Source: Pyrus communis (taxonomy: Eukaryota > Streptophyta > Magnoliopsida > Rosales > Rosaceae). From it: a stretch of DNA of 64,000 bases. The translations under genes and the position numbers were made by a program. Shown here piece by piece: positions 31,537 to 44,169 of this stretch. The stretch spans positions 12,260,478 through 12,324,477 of the forward strand of contig NC_084803.1 of assembly GCF_963583255.1 (NCBI RefSeq), given 5' to 3'. The notes under the pieces were generated by a model. It worked only from the letters and a program-made list of their open reading frames with translations, was not told the origin of the DNA and made no database searches. Every line of letters starts with the position of its first letter. The stretch's first letter is position 1.

Positions 31537-34500
31537 TCAGCTGAGTCCCCATGCCTGCAAACCAGCAGAGAGGTTTTTACTGTTAGTTTTCACCGTAGAA
31601 CCTTGCAAAATTTGAATTCTCTCACAGTAATTATAAACTTACTGTGTACGTATACAAGTGTTCAAGGTTCGATCACGCAAAAAACGATATACGTATGTAC
31701 ATGCATGCACGTGAACAAGTTTGTAGACATGCATACGTGTGTATACGTGCAATAGGATTTCTGTTTGAAGACTAAATAAGGAGGAAAGGATTATTTACCC
31801 GAATTCGGCCATCAGAAGTTCCAGTGACCAAAACGTCCTCATTGGCATCAAGAGCCAAGCAAAGGACCTTGCAATTGGTACCAGTTTGTAGGGTGTCTAT
31901 TCTGTTCTGCTTATTCCTATCCCATATTTCCACGCTTCCTCCTTTACCTCCCAAATAAATCAGTTCCGAGCTTATGGCCATCGCCCGCACTTCCAATGTG
32001 GTCGGAAGTGATCCAACCAGGTTGGAGTTTGCAGCATTCCATATCTTCACATGGAAATATAAATCGAACAGTTCAGTCAAATGGAAACAAATGGGTTTTA
32101 TGGAAATTCCATTTTTTTTATTATTTTGTTATTTTCTTGAGAGTTTCTTCAAGAAACCAGGCGTGGTAATTATGTTCTGAGGGTACCTTAACAGCTGCCC
32201 CATCCGCGGAAGAACTGGCTGTATAGATAAGTCCACTGTGAACTTGAATGGCGTGGATAGGGTTTGATTTCGTGAGTAGTTTCCGAGTGCCATTTTGAAT
32301 GGTACTGAGTGTTCCCGTGGCCAAATCAATCTCCTGGAAGTTTCACAAGTTTGGTTATCAGTACGGTGGGAGAAATAATTATAGCTAGATTTAAACTACT
32401 ATAACTTCAGAAAGATCGTACCTGAATACCATTGTCATTGCATCCACAATATAATTTTCCATGTACTAGAGCGAAGCACCTCACATGTTTACTTGAATTT
32501 AACAATTTGGTTCCTCCATTCCACGAATGAACCTGGTACCGAGTAGCACACGTTAGTTACAAGGGCATGCTACTTTTGCCTTGTTGGTTAAATTAATTTC
32601 GTCGGCAACCTAAAAGCAAAAGGAACTAAAATGATGGATCAATTATGACCATCTCTTTAAGTACCTTGACACCGGTACTTTGTGGAATGAAGCAAGCGAG
32701 GCTATTCGTGACGGCTAAACTATGAATTTGATCCTTCATGTCGTGTACTTGTACACAGTACATTGCTTCATTGCTAATAGACCATACCCTTGTAGTTCTA
32801 TCGAGCGAGCCACTGTATAAAACTTCCCCCGATTGCAAAATTGCCAAGCTAGTAACTGCCTTTGTGTGTTCTCGAGTTTCTTGGATTAGATGAAGAACGC
32901 TACCTTTACCCGTCCATACCTTCAAAATTTGAAAGTAGATTGCCATCAAAAGAAATTCACATGGGATAAACATTGTTCTGAAAAATATGAAACCATATAT
33001 AAGAATGTGTGAGACCAAGAATTTAGTTACCTTTATAGTTCCATCCGAGTGGCCCGAAAATATTTTGTCCTTGAAGCAAATGACTGAAAGAACCTCTCCA
33101 TTCTCGCTGCAATCTACTTGAACTAATTCTTTATGATCCCACAGTTCCTGTTGTCAAACATGAACATAAAATTCTGTCATGGCCCTTCTTCTTCCTGGAA
33201 CAAGGTACAGTATACAAGATTGCAATGAACTTACGGCGCTAGAGTCTTGCCCCTCAGAAAATAGTTTTAGCAATTGAAATGCCAAGGGAGTCGATCTCTT
33301 AAGCTCTCTCAGGCCTTTTACGATATCCTTTATGGAAGAAGTTACCTCTTGCATCCCCTCTGAAATTCACAACGTCAAGAATACATAATTTGTCCAAGAT
33401 TTAAAGTTATTATAGTAAAAAATGCCTATGAACTGAAATCCAAGGGTGACCCGTTCTTACCAGGATCTTGGCTGAAGCTGGTCAACGCAAGCATAGAGAG
33501 GGCTTTGTCATCGGTGTCCTTGGCAGACTTGAATATCGACATGTAACGTTTGAGCAAGCAGACGCGGGCTGCTCCACGTATTCCTGTGTCTGGAAGAACA
33601 TTGAGCATGTGTACGAGCCATGTGGCTATCACAAAGCACGCTGAACATAATTCCGCATATCTGCTCTTCAAGCCTTCGGCTAAAGCCTCAAAAAGTAGAC
33701 CAAACTCATGGCTTGCTAAAACAAATGCCATTTTTCTTTCCCAATTATTAGCCGCCTTCTCTTCCTCCTTTTGTTGTCAACCAGAAAAGGAAATTGATAA
33801 GGAAATCGATTGCGGAAAGAAGATCAAGTAGCCTAAACGAAGCAAAAGAAAATAAGGAAATGTTAAAGCCAAGTAATGCAGTGCAAATCTCACAAGAGTT
33901 TCGTCATCTCCAGAAAAATTGCTAAGTTGATCCATTCGCACATGATTTTTGTAACTTTTGTCAAGGCCAGCACGCTTGAGAAGGAAAGCCCTGGTGAGAG
34001 GCTTTCCGGATGTGGTGAACCTCCCTTGCAGCGACATAATTGTCTCAGCAGCAGCAATTTGGGCAGTAGGGAAGTCCGCATTTCTGAGACATGAGATGAG
34101 CGTGTCTATTGCCTCTTCGCGGTATATGCTCATCTTTCTCGGCTCTGCCTACAAGACAAACCCAGTAATCATTAACTGACTATCTAGTACAACTGATTCA
34201 CCAATGTTTGTAGTTAAATGCAACATGACTACTTCATGCAATTAACAATCGTACAATTTGATTGAATCGATTAAATATTTCGCGAAGATCTATAATAGAT
34301 GAACGATTAGAGAGAGTTTCAAACCAGAAGATCGAGTTGAAGTAGTAGACCGGCCACAATAGGACACTGATCTGGAGGGGTAGTCTGCAGATAAATAAGA
34401 AGGGTGTGCATTGTGCTGAGAGAGCCTTCATCCTTTATGATATGCAGGATTTGTTCATTAAATGTCCTTCTGTCTAACACAAAGATTTAAATTTGTCACA

Positions 34501-36550
34501 CTAGCTCAAGTTGTACAATCATCGAAAAATTGGATACAACACAAGCGAACTTGAGAATTGAGATGTATATACCTGTTTAATTTAACTAACTCGGAGAAAA
34601 AGTGAACTATCTCAAACTTTTCTCCATCACTTACGCTGACAAAGCTATCCAAAACAGGAGCCAGCTCAGCTTTATCGGCTATTGTGTTCCTGCACTTTCC
34701 ATCCTGCTGCATACATCTCAACATGATCCTAACTGCTGCAATCCTCTCTTCGGTCGATTCAGATTCCAAACTTCTAATAATTGTTTCAAGCGCTTTTTCA
34801 GAAACCACTGTGTTAACAATCGAAGAGGCAATACCCTCTTCACTGCCACCAAGAATCAGCCCAAGTAAAACCACTGCAGCTGTTCTCGGCTTTAGACACA
34901 TGTTAAGCAAATCATCGTCTTTCCTTTTGATAACCAGTAAGAGAGACTCCACCATTCCCATCTCAATTAGGTTCAGGATCGAATGCCTCAACAGATATAT
35001 CAACACCACAGCCTCCATCAACCCCTTTTTAAAAAGCGCCACAATACATTCAACATCAGAATCAACGCGCGTTAGCGTCTGGATCACAGCATTGTCTCTT
35101 GACCCCAGCTCAGACAGGAGAAAAACTGCAGCTAACAGAACCCTGGGATCAACAGAATTGAAAAGAACCTCCACAAAACCGTTGATCACTGGAGGTCTCG
35201 TGAGCAAATTCTGAATATCCCATTCCACATTTGCCTCCTGCCAGAACCGCTCAATTTGAAGAACAGCCATTTCAGACTCCTTGAGAATTTCTGACATACA
35301 AAGGTTGGTAATTGCGAGTCTTAACTCGCCAACTGCGCCATCAAACCCACCTTGGGTTATAACACTGTCGGGAGAAGTTGAAGGCATTATGGCCTTCACA
35401 ACAGGCTCAATCAATGGGCTTGTACTCTCCGATTGGCTCAACACTGCACTAGGATTCTGTTCTTGCCAGCTTGCAATAAGCCTTTTGAGCACATAGTTGG
35501 TCTTAGGCAGTTGAGTGCTCTGCAATTTCTGGCGCGTAATTGGGCACGTAGAGTTCCCTCTTTCGATCCACTCCTGGATCGCTTTTCGCTCATATGTCTG
35601 TCCCGTCTCAAGTGTCACAGGATCATCAAACAAAGTGCTAGTAATGGGACACACAAAATCCTTGGGAGGTGTATGTACTTTTCCCCCAACAGAATTGTTA
35701 TCACAATCTGCCATGATCAGCTGGTCTGGAGAACTAACAAACAACAAGAAATCCCAAATTTTACAAGAAGAAATCGACAATGTGATGCTAATGTCTGATG
35801 CTTTTTCAATACTTTCAAGTACCAAATAGATATGCTCGAAATCCAAACAGGTTTGATGGGTACATACCGGCTCGATTCTGCAGAAATGGGTTGCTTTAGC
35901 TTCTTTATTTGGCTCTGTGTAGCCTCAAACAATTCCATTTCTCTGTTGTTTTCCTATTAAAACTCAACAAACAGCCCACACATATAAAACAAAAAACATA
36001 AAAATTAAACACAAAAACAAACATAGTAATATCAGACCAGAGTTTATGTTCTGTGTTGTTGTAAACATCGGAAAAATTGTTACCTCCTCAATTTCTGCTC
36101 CGTAATCCAAGGAAGAAGAGGAGTTTACCGAAATATCCTCCAGGAAAGACTCTGACTCGGAATCTGAAGAATTCACATTGGGCGAAGATTTCAAGTTCCA
36201 GGAAGGTTCCTGTTCCTGGGTTTTGAGGATATTGCTGATTGAAACTCTTTGAGGATAAAAAGGTGGAGACTTTGGTTTTCTTCTGCTGCTGAGTACTTCA
36301 ACTGGTCTTTCTGCTTCAGCCCATATTGGCTGCGGAGGTTTCAAACCAAACAGAGAAATTAGAAGTTGACGCCAAATGTCATGTTTCAGAAGAATCTGCA
36401 CACTGTTTAGTACGTCCAAAGACATGTTTAGTCCTAATTATGATTATCCCAATTGGTTTGTTTGTTGTTATGTGACTAATAATATTCATGCAATACCTAA
36501 CATTCTTGTAAAATGTTCTAAATAATCCAATTAATATTAGGGTTTTGTGA

Positions 36551-36581
<31 letters not shown>

Positions 36582-36997
36582 TTCTTTAAGATACTAGCTA
36601 GGTAGGAATTACTATAATGAAGGCTTTAGGTGATGATAGTCATTTGCAATTGTATATCGTTTCTTTTGGTTACACTTGCTTAATTTCAACGTTTCGATGA
36701 AATCTAAATTATCTAATGCATGTAAGTTTGGTATCATACAATTTTTTTTTTTTTAAACAAACGATATTATTGGAGAGAATGTGACTTTAGTTTCACAATG
36801 GGCTAACAATAATGAAGTTCAAATTTACTTTTGGTGAGAATCAAATTTAAGATCTCTCACTTACAGATGAAGGAGAATACCACTAGATCACTTAGAAGTT
36901 TACTTAGTGGCCTTAATTATTTGCTATTTTATTTTTATTTTTTTGGTATCATACAATTTAACTAAGCATTTTTTATATACAGCAGCTATGTTCTAAA

Positions 36998-37045
<48 letters not shown>

Positions 37046-38514
37046 TATACTTTAAACTAATTCAAACTGCGAAAGAAGAATTTAAACTTAAGTTCATCAG
37101 AAGATTACATATGGTATAGCTACGTTCTGCTCAACCGACATAACTTGAATTAACTCAATGCATGATAAAAAACCCGTTGGGGTTTGGGGAATGGAATCTC
37201 ACAACAAATTAGATACCTAATGATAATCATTAGGGTTTGGATAATGACGTTTTGCAATAAGTCAAATCTTTTGTAATTTTTTTCGTTTTGTATTGGTATC
37301 ATGTAAGTTTGCCAATTCTCAACTCTATCCAACCATGTGCCAACAGCTGGCAGACCCCAGACTATTATTAGCCTCTTATTTCGTTGGTTTGACAAAGTCA
37401 AAATAATCTGCCAAGACAAAAACTTACTTGTTTTAACATTTTAATTAGCAAACGGCAAGACCTAGAAGAAATCATGTTTGAAAATTAGTCAACATAAAAT
37501 ATCAATATTAATAACAAATAAAAATTAGAAAATTCGAGCGTAGTTAAATTAGTTAAAACAGTATGTTACTTTTTTTTTACATTTACTTCAAATCCCCTCT
37601 TATGTCATTTATTTCAGATTGAATATCACTCGAATGAATGAAATACAAATGACGTATAATTAAAGTTGGAAAGGAAGAAAATAATTCATTACATTATACC
37701 GTCCGTTTTGGAATCCGGGTTCCTCCATTTTGATCCCTTGTTCATCATCATCATCATCTCCATTCTTGACTTCGTCAAGTCCAACAACTCTCTTCAAAAT
37801 CACTGCGGGCAGATCAATCCGTCTATTCGCATCTTTATTTTCAATAACTTGTTTGAAATAATTACTAAAAACCCTGCAATTTTCATCAAGAACTTTCTCG
37901 TAATTAGATTCCAACTCCTTTAGCTCCGAAGTCTGCCCCCCACTCATCTTAGACAACGATTTCGAGCACGAAAACACGACGGACATGTCGGATATAGAAC
38001 AGTCGTCATTTTCATAGCTAATGTTCGGGGACAATGTTGGTAATATTTGTGATCTTTGTTCGTTGTACCAATGGACGACAGGGAGGAGGTGGACTAGAAA
38101 GAGCTCTTCAAAGAGTATGGGGGTGAGTTCCGTTCGGGCGAATGAAGGGTCGGTGTGGAAGATGTCTAGGAGGCTGAGAGCAGCGTCAATGGGGCGTCTG
38201 GAGAGACCGTAGATGAGGGAGAGGAGGAGGGAAGAGAAGAGGTTTTTGGGGGTTGACCGGAGGAGCTTTTCGGAAAGGGTGAGGGAGGAGGCACAAATGG
38301 CGGGGCTGGTGGTGGAGATTGCGTTTTCCAGGGTTTCCGCGGCCAGGTTTAAGGGTTTGAGGGCGGCTTGGGAGGTGGAGGGAGAGAGTTTACGGCGGAG
38401 AGTGGAGAAGAGGTGGCGGCGGAGCTCGGGTTGGGATAAGGTTTTGGAGATGAAGGTGGCAGTGTGGCCGAGGATTTGGGAGGATGAGGCGGAGGTCATG
38501 GTGGCGGTGGTCAT
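31537..38514 (-). CDS. LIN: LIN/CERBERUS-like U-box WD40 E3 ubiquitin ligase
   Basis: Fourteen minus-strand exons: 38514-37693, 36329-36084, 35953-35868, 35733-34573, 34469-34325, 34148-33894, 33767-33461, 33359-33235, 33147-33031, 32919-32665, 32532-32422, 32333-32187, 32044-31799 and 31554-31537. They sum to 4041 nt (1346 aa) with consistent phases. Residues 1-274 match the LIN N-terminal domain (FEELFLVHLLPVVHWYNEQR, LDENCRVF). The U-box is at about 408-480 (PPKDFVCPITS ... YERKAIQEWIERGNSTCP), an armadillo-like helical region follows, and WD40 repeats fill about 1050-1346 (DGTIKVW, SGSLDRTTRVW, DGRIRAWGLS). The family adds ubiquitin to substrates. In legumes LIN/CERBERUS controls rhizobial infection, but this relative's role is unknown. 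The exon 1 donor could also be six bases earlier. Intron 1 holds a SINE. Confidence 0.92.
36745..36941 (-). mobile_element. tRNA-derived SINE with 18-bp target duplications
   Basis: TTTGGTATCATACAATTT occurs at 36727-36744 and again at 36942-36959, a typical long target duplication. Between them, on the minus strand, is a SINE of the 2791-3070 family with GTGGTATTCTCC (box A-like), AAATTTGATTC (decayed box B), CATTATTGTTAGCCCATTG and an A tail (T run at 36745-36754). It lies in intron 1 of the LIN-like gene in the gene's own orientation. Confidence 0.8.
37003..37042. repeat. AT microsatellite in LIN intron 1
   Basis: About twenty uninterrupted AT units. Confidence 0.9.
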
Positions 38515-39360
38515 ACGTTATTCACACTCATGGTAGTGTTAGTGTTTTAGATTAGGAGGAGGTTTTGGGGGGGCTTTTGGTTTGGGCTTTAGCTTTTTTG
38601 ACGGAAAATAACTGTTTTTATTTTACTGGCTGGAAGCGGCTTTGGACGGCTGAGACAGCTACGTGGAAGGAGGAGATTGGTCATTTAACATGGCGTTTTC
38701 AACGGTGGTGAAATGCCGTGGCAAATTAGCCGGTTTTTGGATGAAATTTTGGGACAGTCACGGAGGGCCCCATGTATAAATAGAAATATGCCGCCCGAGC
38801 CGGCTTGCACTGTTTATAGCACTATTTCCATTTCTTGTGAAAGGGTAAACTGGATGGCCATATATCTAAAGTACTTTATTAATCTTCTTGTTCTTCTTCC
38901 ATTTGTCAGTGGAATAAACAATTTGTGACATGTGGGATTCAAAGTGCGGCGAAACCTTCTGCAGACTGCAGTTTAATTAAGAACGAACACGGTTTAACTT
39001 TTTACATATATCTTATAAGAAGTTATTTATCTTTATCTTTATATTACATTCTAATGCGTAACATACATAACTTAAAATATAAAGAAAATTGTCCGTACAC
39101 CTATTGAATATTCATTTGTTTGTAAGAAAATAACTTCCTAAACGATGATTTGTTTGTAAGAAATAATGACTTGTTCCATAAGGAGCCAACTGTATTCCTT
39201 TAAGCATTCTTATAAACTTCCGTAAATTAAAGACAGACATTCATTGGTTCACGAGCACTATGTTACCATGAAATCCAAAGTTGTCTAGGCTCAAATAACA
39301 GACAAAAAAATACCAAAAACTGAGCTTCGTTTTCACACCGCATAAGAAATTCACACACAC

Positions 39361-39395
<35 letters not shown>

Positions 39396-39453
39396 TCAAT
39401 TATTCCAAATTACAGTCCACCGATCAATGGAAGTGTGTCGTTTTATGGTGAAA
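38515..39453. other. LIN promoter side and spacer
   Basis: No exon supported. It contains the LIN-like gene 5' flank and an AT microsatellite at about 39363-39391. Confidence 0.45.
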
Positions 39454-41586
39454 CTATGAAGACAACAAGGCAACGAATCTGAGAACAACATCAACTGCAT
39501 TTTGAGCTGCCAATGACGCAAAGGTGTTGGCTTCATTGGAGAGAGAGGATCCTCCGCCAGCCAAATCAGAGAGAGCTCTAATTACGATAAACGGTGTGTT
39601 CTGCTGGTGACATACAAGAGCCACTGCAGCACTTTCCATGTCTATTGGGGTGGCATTGAATTTGGATTTCAAGAATTCTCTGTATGCACTATTGTCAACA
39701 AACACATTTGCACTAATCCCCCCTTGGACTGCCACCACTTTGGGTGTTCTTGGAAGACAAGTTGTATTGACACAGCTCCCCAACTTCAAACCCTGTGTTG
39801 AAAATATAACTGACAAGTTACTAAAACACAAAACGAAAAAGCCCAAATCATGATTTTAGTTCTTGTAGTTTTAGTTAAACTCCAACCTGATAGCTGTAGT
39901 TTTAATTTTGTTGACTTAATCTCTGTATTTTAGTGACTGATGTCATTCAACAACAGTAGCTTAATTCTGTCTATTTTCTTCGGACATAATTAGCTCGCGA
40001 GTAACGTAAACTGGACTTGTTTGGGGTGCAGAAACACAGCACACATGCCTTTAATAAAATGCTAATTTTGCAGAAAAAATTTGCACAACCAAGCTATTGT
40101 TTTTAAATTGCAAAGATTACTAAGCTATGACGATTAAATTGAGACAACTGAAACTAGGGAGAAACTAAAGTGGAATTCGCTAAAACTGCGTGGAACAATA
40201 TCATAGTTTGGGCCAAAAACCTTAATTTCATATTTTCTGTAATTAGTGTAGGATTCAATATAACAAAAGTATAACAAACAGAAAAGTAAATTGGGAGATG
40301 ATGCCAATTACCTCTAGTTTCTTGGTAAGTGAAAAATATTTGTGGTTGACTGGAACCCAAAAGGCATGTTGCCTAACTTCCGGAGTGCCATGGACTGGGA
40401 AGGTCTCTTCTGGCTGATACCATGCACTGTTCAGGAGATTGGGAACAGAAGTTCCAACTTTGGTTTTGTTACTAAAATCTGAAAATTTTATGTAACCAAC
40501 TTCTCTTGTGTAGTCTCCAAATGATTCTAAGGACAATTCATCATTAGGCCCATCTCCAAACCTCTGCATGCATTCAAATGACAAAAGAAGATATTAAAGT
40601 TGGTCATATTTACTAAAGACCTAGCCACCAATTTTTCCATTAATTGGATATCCAATTAACTGGGATTAAAAAAAAAGATTACCAAACAAAAGCCAATTTC
40701 TAAAGAAAATTAGTGTTTTATACCTGCCAATTCCAAAGGCCGGTATGAGCCCAAAATTGAGGGATGGTGACATCTCCAATTTGGAGTTGGGGATCTGCAT
40801 TTCCTGCAATTCCATAGTGTACAACACCTTTCACCTTGAATAGGGTTTGTAGTAATTGAGTTGAGATGCCTGCATTGAGCTTTTCACAGGTTTCTACATC
40901 AATTTTTTTGCAACAGGTTTCCACGGAAAATACTTCAATAATATTGAATGATACAGGAAGTAAACGGTTAAGATTTACACTAAAAGATTTAATAATTTCG
41001 AAAGTCGAATCTAACGGATATAATACACTCGTAGTATTGAAGCCGGACCCAGTTTCTACATCATTTATTAAATACAATATCTATGATATGCACTGACCAA
41101 AGAATTTAATTAAAGTAAAACAGATGGTCATCTTCATAATTAAACATACCATGCTCAATCCAGTCATAACAATTATAACCTTTTTGTCTTCCAATCGTCC
41201 GATTCGAAACCTTCTTCCTGTCAAATTGAGTATGTAGAATTCGGTCCAAAGTTAATTTTCTTTCAATTACAATATTTTATGTATTTATAAATTTCAGAGC
41301 AGAACGTGCAAAGACAAGAAAAATAACAACAACAAAACTTATATATACCATGAGCTATAACAATAAACATTTTAGCAAATGATACTGATTTCCGCATACT
41401 GATTTTTCTCCATATACACTCTTGTTTATTTTGGTCCCTTGGATTGAATAAATAAATTAATTAATTAAAGGACAAAATTTCAACAAAGGTGCAGAATAAG
41501 AAAATAGTGTGAGAAATCAGTTTCTTTTAGGAAATATATGTACAGAGCACTCAAAGAACAGCCATGTACTAATATAAACTTAATGA

Positions 41587-41622
<36 letters not shown>

Positions 41623-41883
41623 AATTTTATGCTTACCAGCAAAATCCAAATACGGTAGCTTCTGATCAGCCACAAAGCTTGTAGATTGAAGAAGTGGGTT
41701 CATCTCAAAGAAATTTGGTACTACAATGCCCAAATATGGACCCTCTTTGTTTATTCTATAAATCTTGTTCATGGTACTGTGAGAAACTGCACCATAGGAT
41801 CTACTGCTAAGCCCCAAGACCAACACAAGAAAAACCATCAACTCCATCCGCAAACGGCTCTCCATCTCCCTCCTTCCCTCCAT
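39454..41883 (-). CDS. bark storage protein A-like (nucleoside phosphorylase fold)
   Basis: Five minus-strand exons, 41883-41637, 41217-41150, 40879-40724, 40563-40312 and 39792-39454, give 1062 nt (353 aa) with correct phases. A hydrophobic stretch (MELMVFLVLVLGLSSRSYG, about residues 13-31) is a signal peptide. Phosphorylase-superfamily motifs follow: GLSMLNAGISTQ, VVHYGIAGNADPQLQIGD, QHAFWVPV, and DMESAAVALVC with the conserved Met-Glu pair, then IRALSDLAGGGS. Poplar bark storage proteins of this family are seasonal nitrogen stores in vacuoles and may retain nucleosidase activity; activity here is not established. The predicted first Met is at 41883, with alternatives 6 and 12 codons downstream. 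Intact, with a good TATA box. Confidence 0.9.
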
Positions 41884-41952
41884 CTAAACTGGTCTAATAA
41901 TTAATCCACAAAACTTGATGACCCTTTGCAGACTTGCAGTGGAGAATGGTAC

Positions 41953-41959
41953 ATTTATA
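41953..41959 (-). promoter_or_regulatory. TATA box candidate for the bark storage protein gene
   Basis: TATAAAT on the minus strand, 70 bases upstream of the ATG at 41883, is well placed for a short leader. Confidence 0.55.
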
Positions 41960-42905
41960 ATCAAGAAATCATGAGAGGTGGTTTGAATCAAGAAATGTGA
42001 AAACTATTAACTTAAGAAAAATATCAAGGATGAATATTCTTTGTATTATTTTGTCTACGTATAAAAAGGTCGACACTAGGAATCTTATGGTTCATTGATG
42101 GATGTGCGAAGTCAACACACAAACGTATTATAGTTTGATTCAACCTAAATAAAAGTGTATGTATTAGAATTTGATTGGTTTGATTACTATTCAAACAACT
42201 CACACCACGCTGTGCACCAAGGTACATGGAGCGATTCTTGGGTGGCACATGACATATGTATACAATCAATTGTTATCTCCCTTTTTCACAGTGATACACT
42301 AATATAACATAGTAATAATAGATGTCGTGTCTATCTTATATTGATGAGAAATTATGATACGACAATTTTTTCAACTATAATGTGTTGAGGGAGATTGTTT
42401 TGAATATAGAAAGTATTTCACCGTACAACTTCGGTATCATATGAAGCAACAACGTGCCTCATGTCATATGATATGCATGTAAAAGCAGCGCCGGTAGCCT
42501 AAAAAAATACATCTATGGGAGTTCAAACTTGAGTTAGAGATTCCAAACCTTTTTTTTTTTTTTCCTTCACTTTTCACTAGACTATCCCCTTGAAATTGAC
42601 ATAATGAAAGAGATAAACACATACAAATAGGATAGAACCAATGTTCTCAATTACATAAAAGGTGCTTAATGCGGCATGTATTATGGCATCACCCATAGAT
42701 TCGAGCTGATTGGTAGATTAAACTACTTAGCCATACATTCAGCTAGATGGATTAACATAGTTTTAGGATCCGACTTTTCAAATCCCGTTTGAATGGCTAG
42801 CTGTTATCTTACTTTCACATTTCAATATGAATTTTTGTTGTTAATAGAAAATTTCATTCTAATCTTTGGCAAAGATGACTTTTAGATTAAAATCATGAGT
42901 AAGGG
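41960..42905. other. intergenic region upstream of the bark storage protein gene
   Basis: AT-rich with no exon supported. Regulatory sequence for the bark storage protein gene is presumably here, but nothing specific can be named. Confidence 0.4.
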
Positions 42906-43052
42906 GAAATTATATTCACACACCCCAAATGACTTCTCCCACATCTTTTTAATTTTTTAATATTTTTCTATCAAGTGTTAGTAATGTGTAGAAAATATTA
43001 AAAAATTAAAAGAGTATGTGAGAAGTAATTTGGGGTGTGTGAATATAATCTC
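42906..43052. mobile_element. foldback MITE, about 147 bp
   Basis: The left arm AAATTATATTCACACACCCC, continuing CAAATGACTTCTCCCACAT, is complementary to the right arm ATGTGAGAAGTAATTTGGGG, continuing TGTGTGAATATAAT. The loop is AT-rich. Target duplication unclear. Confidence 0.6.
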
Positions 43053-43199
43053 TCAAGATCAAAATATAATTTTAGTCTCGTCATACATTAATAACCTCAT
43101 TTATTAATTACATTTGCATTTTTTTAATTATCTCTCTTTTTCTTCCTAATTTTAATATATTAATTTCATTTCATTTATCGTAGTATATTTTGTTGTAAA

Positions 43200-43378
43200 C
43201 ATTTAGATAAACTAATTTTGGTTATACAATATATCTCGATGTACTGTGTTTTCTTCATTTAGGTACATTAAATTCATTATAATACATTTCAGTGCATACA
43301 TTTAGGTACGCACATTTCGATACATATATTTTGATACAAATATTTAGATGCATAAATTCAATATAATACATTTCGGTG
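43200..43378. repeat. AT-rich TACATTTAGGTACAT array, left part
   Basis: Degenerate short repeats (ATTTAGGTACATTAAATTCA, TACATTTCGGTGCATA) continue on the other side of the Cassandra insertion (44028-44170). They match the reverse complement of the array in NPF intron 2. Confidence 0.65.
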
Positions 43379-43492
43379 CATACTGTCACATCCCAGCCCG
43401 GGACGGATCACTTCCCGGGCCCGCTCCACCACCATAGCACGATATTGTCCGCTTTGGGCTTACCATTCCCTCACGGTTTTGTTTTTGGGAAC

Positions 43493-43588
43493 TCACGAGC
43501 AACTTCCCAGTGGGTCACCCATCATGGGATTGCTCTAGCCCCCTTATCGCTTAACTTCAGAGTTTCTACGGAACCCGAAGCCAGTGAG
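43493..43588 (-). other. 5S rRNA-like segment in the Cassandra LTR (3' LTR on minus strand)
   Basis: On the minus strand the order is CTCACTGGCTTCGGGTTCCG, AACTCTGAAGTTAAGCG (box A region), GATGGGTGACCCACTGGGAA (box C region) and GTTGCTCGTGAG, parallel to plant 5S rRNA. Intermediate-element bases are changed. It could promote Pol III transcription. It is not a genuine 5S gene. Confidence 0.8.
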
Positions 43589-43846
43589 CTCCCAAAATGC
43601 CTCGTGCTAGGTAGGGATGAGAATATACATTTAAGGATCATTCACTTAGGCGATGTGAGATGTTACAATCCACCCCCCTTAGGGGTCCGACGTCCTCATC
43701 GGCACACTTCCGGCCAGGGACTAACTCTAATACCAAATTGTCACATCCCCGCCCGGGGCGAATCACTTACCGGGCCCGCTCCACCACCGTAGCACGATAT
43801 TGTCCGCTTTGGGCTTACCATTCCCTCACAGTTTTGTTTTTGGGAA

Positions 43847-43942
43847 CTCACGAACAACTTCCCAGTGGGTCACCCATCATGGGATTGCTCTAGCCCCCTT
43901 CTCGCTTAACTTCAGAGTTCCTACGGAACCCGAAGCCAGTGA
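43847..43942 (-). other. 5S rRNA-like segment in the Cassandra LTR (5' LTR on minus strand)
   Basis: Second copy, with AGTTAAGCGAGAAGG slightly closer to 5S than the other LTR (which has a C to A change in CGATAAG). Confidence 0.8.
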
Positions 43943-44169
43943 GCTCCCAAAAAGCCTCGTGCTAGGTAGGGATGAGAATATATATTTAAGGATCATTCCC
44001 CTGTGCGATGTGGGATGTTACACATACATTTCGGTACACATATTTAGGTACATTAATTTAATATAATACATTTTGGTGCATATATTTCAGTACATACATT
44101 TCGGTACTAACATTTAAATACATTAGTTCAAAATAATACATTTGGATACATACATTTAGGTACATTAAT

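Larger units (their letters stand above)
43384..44022 (-). mobile_element. Cassandra TRIM with 5S rRNA-like LTRs
   Basis: Two 284-bp LTRs (43384-43667 and 43739-44022) surround only 71 bp, with CATAC duplicated at 43379-43383 and 44023-44027. Read on the minus strand, the LTRs run TGTAACATCC...GGATGTGACA. The internal part starts with TGGTATTAGAG, close to the initiator-Met tRNA primer site, and ends with the purine tract CTAAGGGGGGTGG. The LTRs contain sequence resembling 5S rRNA (GAAGTTAAGCG, GATGGGTGACC, CTGGGAAGTT). This is diagnostic of Cassandra, a non-coding element with no proteins. LTRs differ by about 5% by eye. Confidence 0.93.

Noticed and set aside
36084..36425. Separate gene starting at ATG 36425 with U-box and WD40 domains
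   Set aside because: A better acceptor (CCTCCGCAG before 36329) joins in phase to exon 1 at 37693, and the joined protein matches LIN organisation. The ATG lies in the intron.
40880..41077. Alternative 5' exon extending the bark storage protein exon 3 upstream
   Set aside because: The intron is open in frame for about 66 codons before exon 3, but it lacks an ATG at its start, a stop (TAG) lies further up, and the short spliced exon 2 matches the family exactly.
43493..43942. 5S rRNA genes
   Set aside because: The 5S-like segments are diverged and lie inside paired LTRs with TG/CA ends and target duplications, as in Cassandra.
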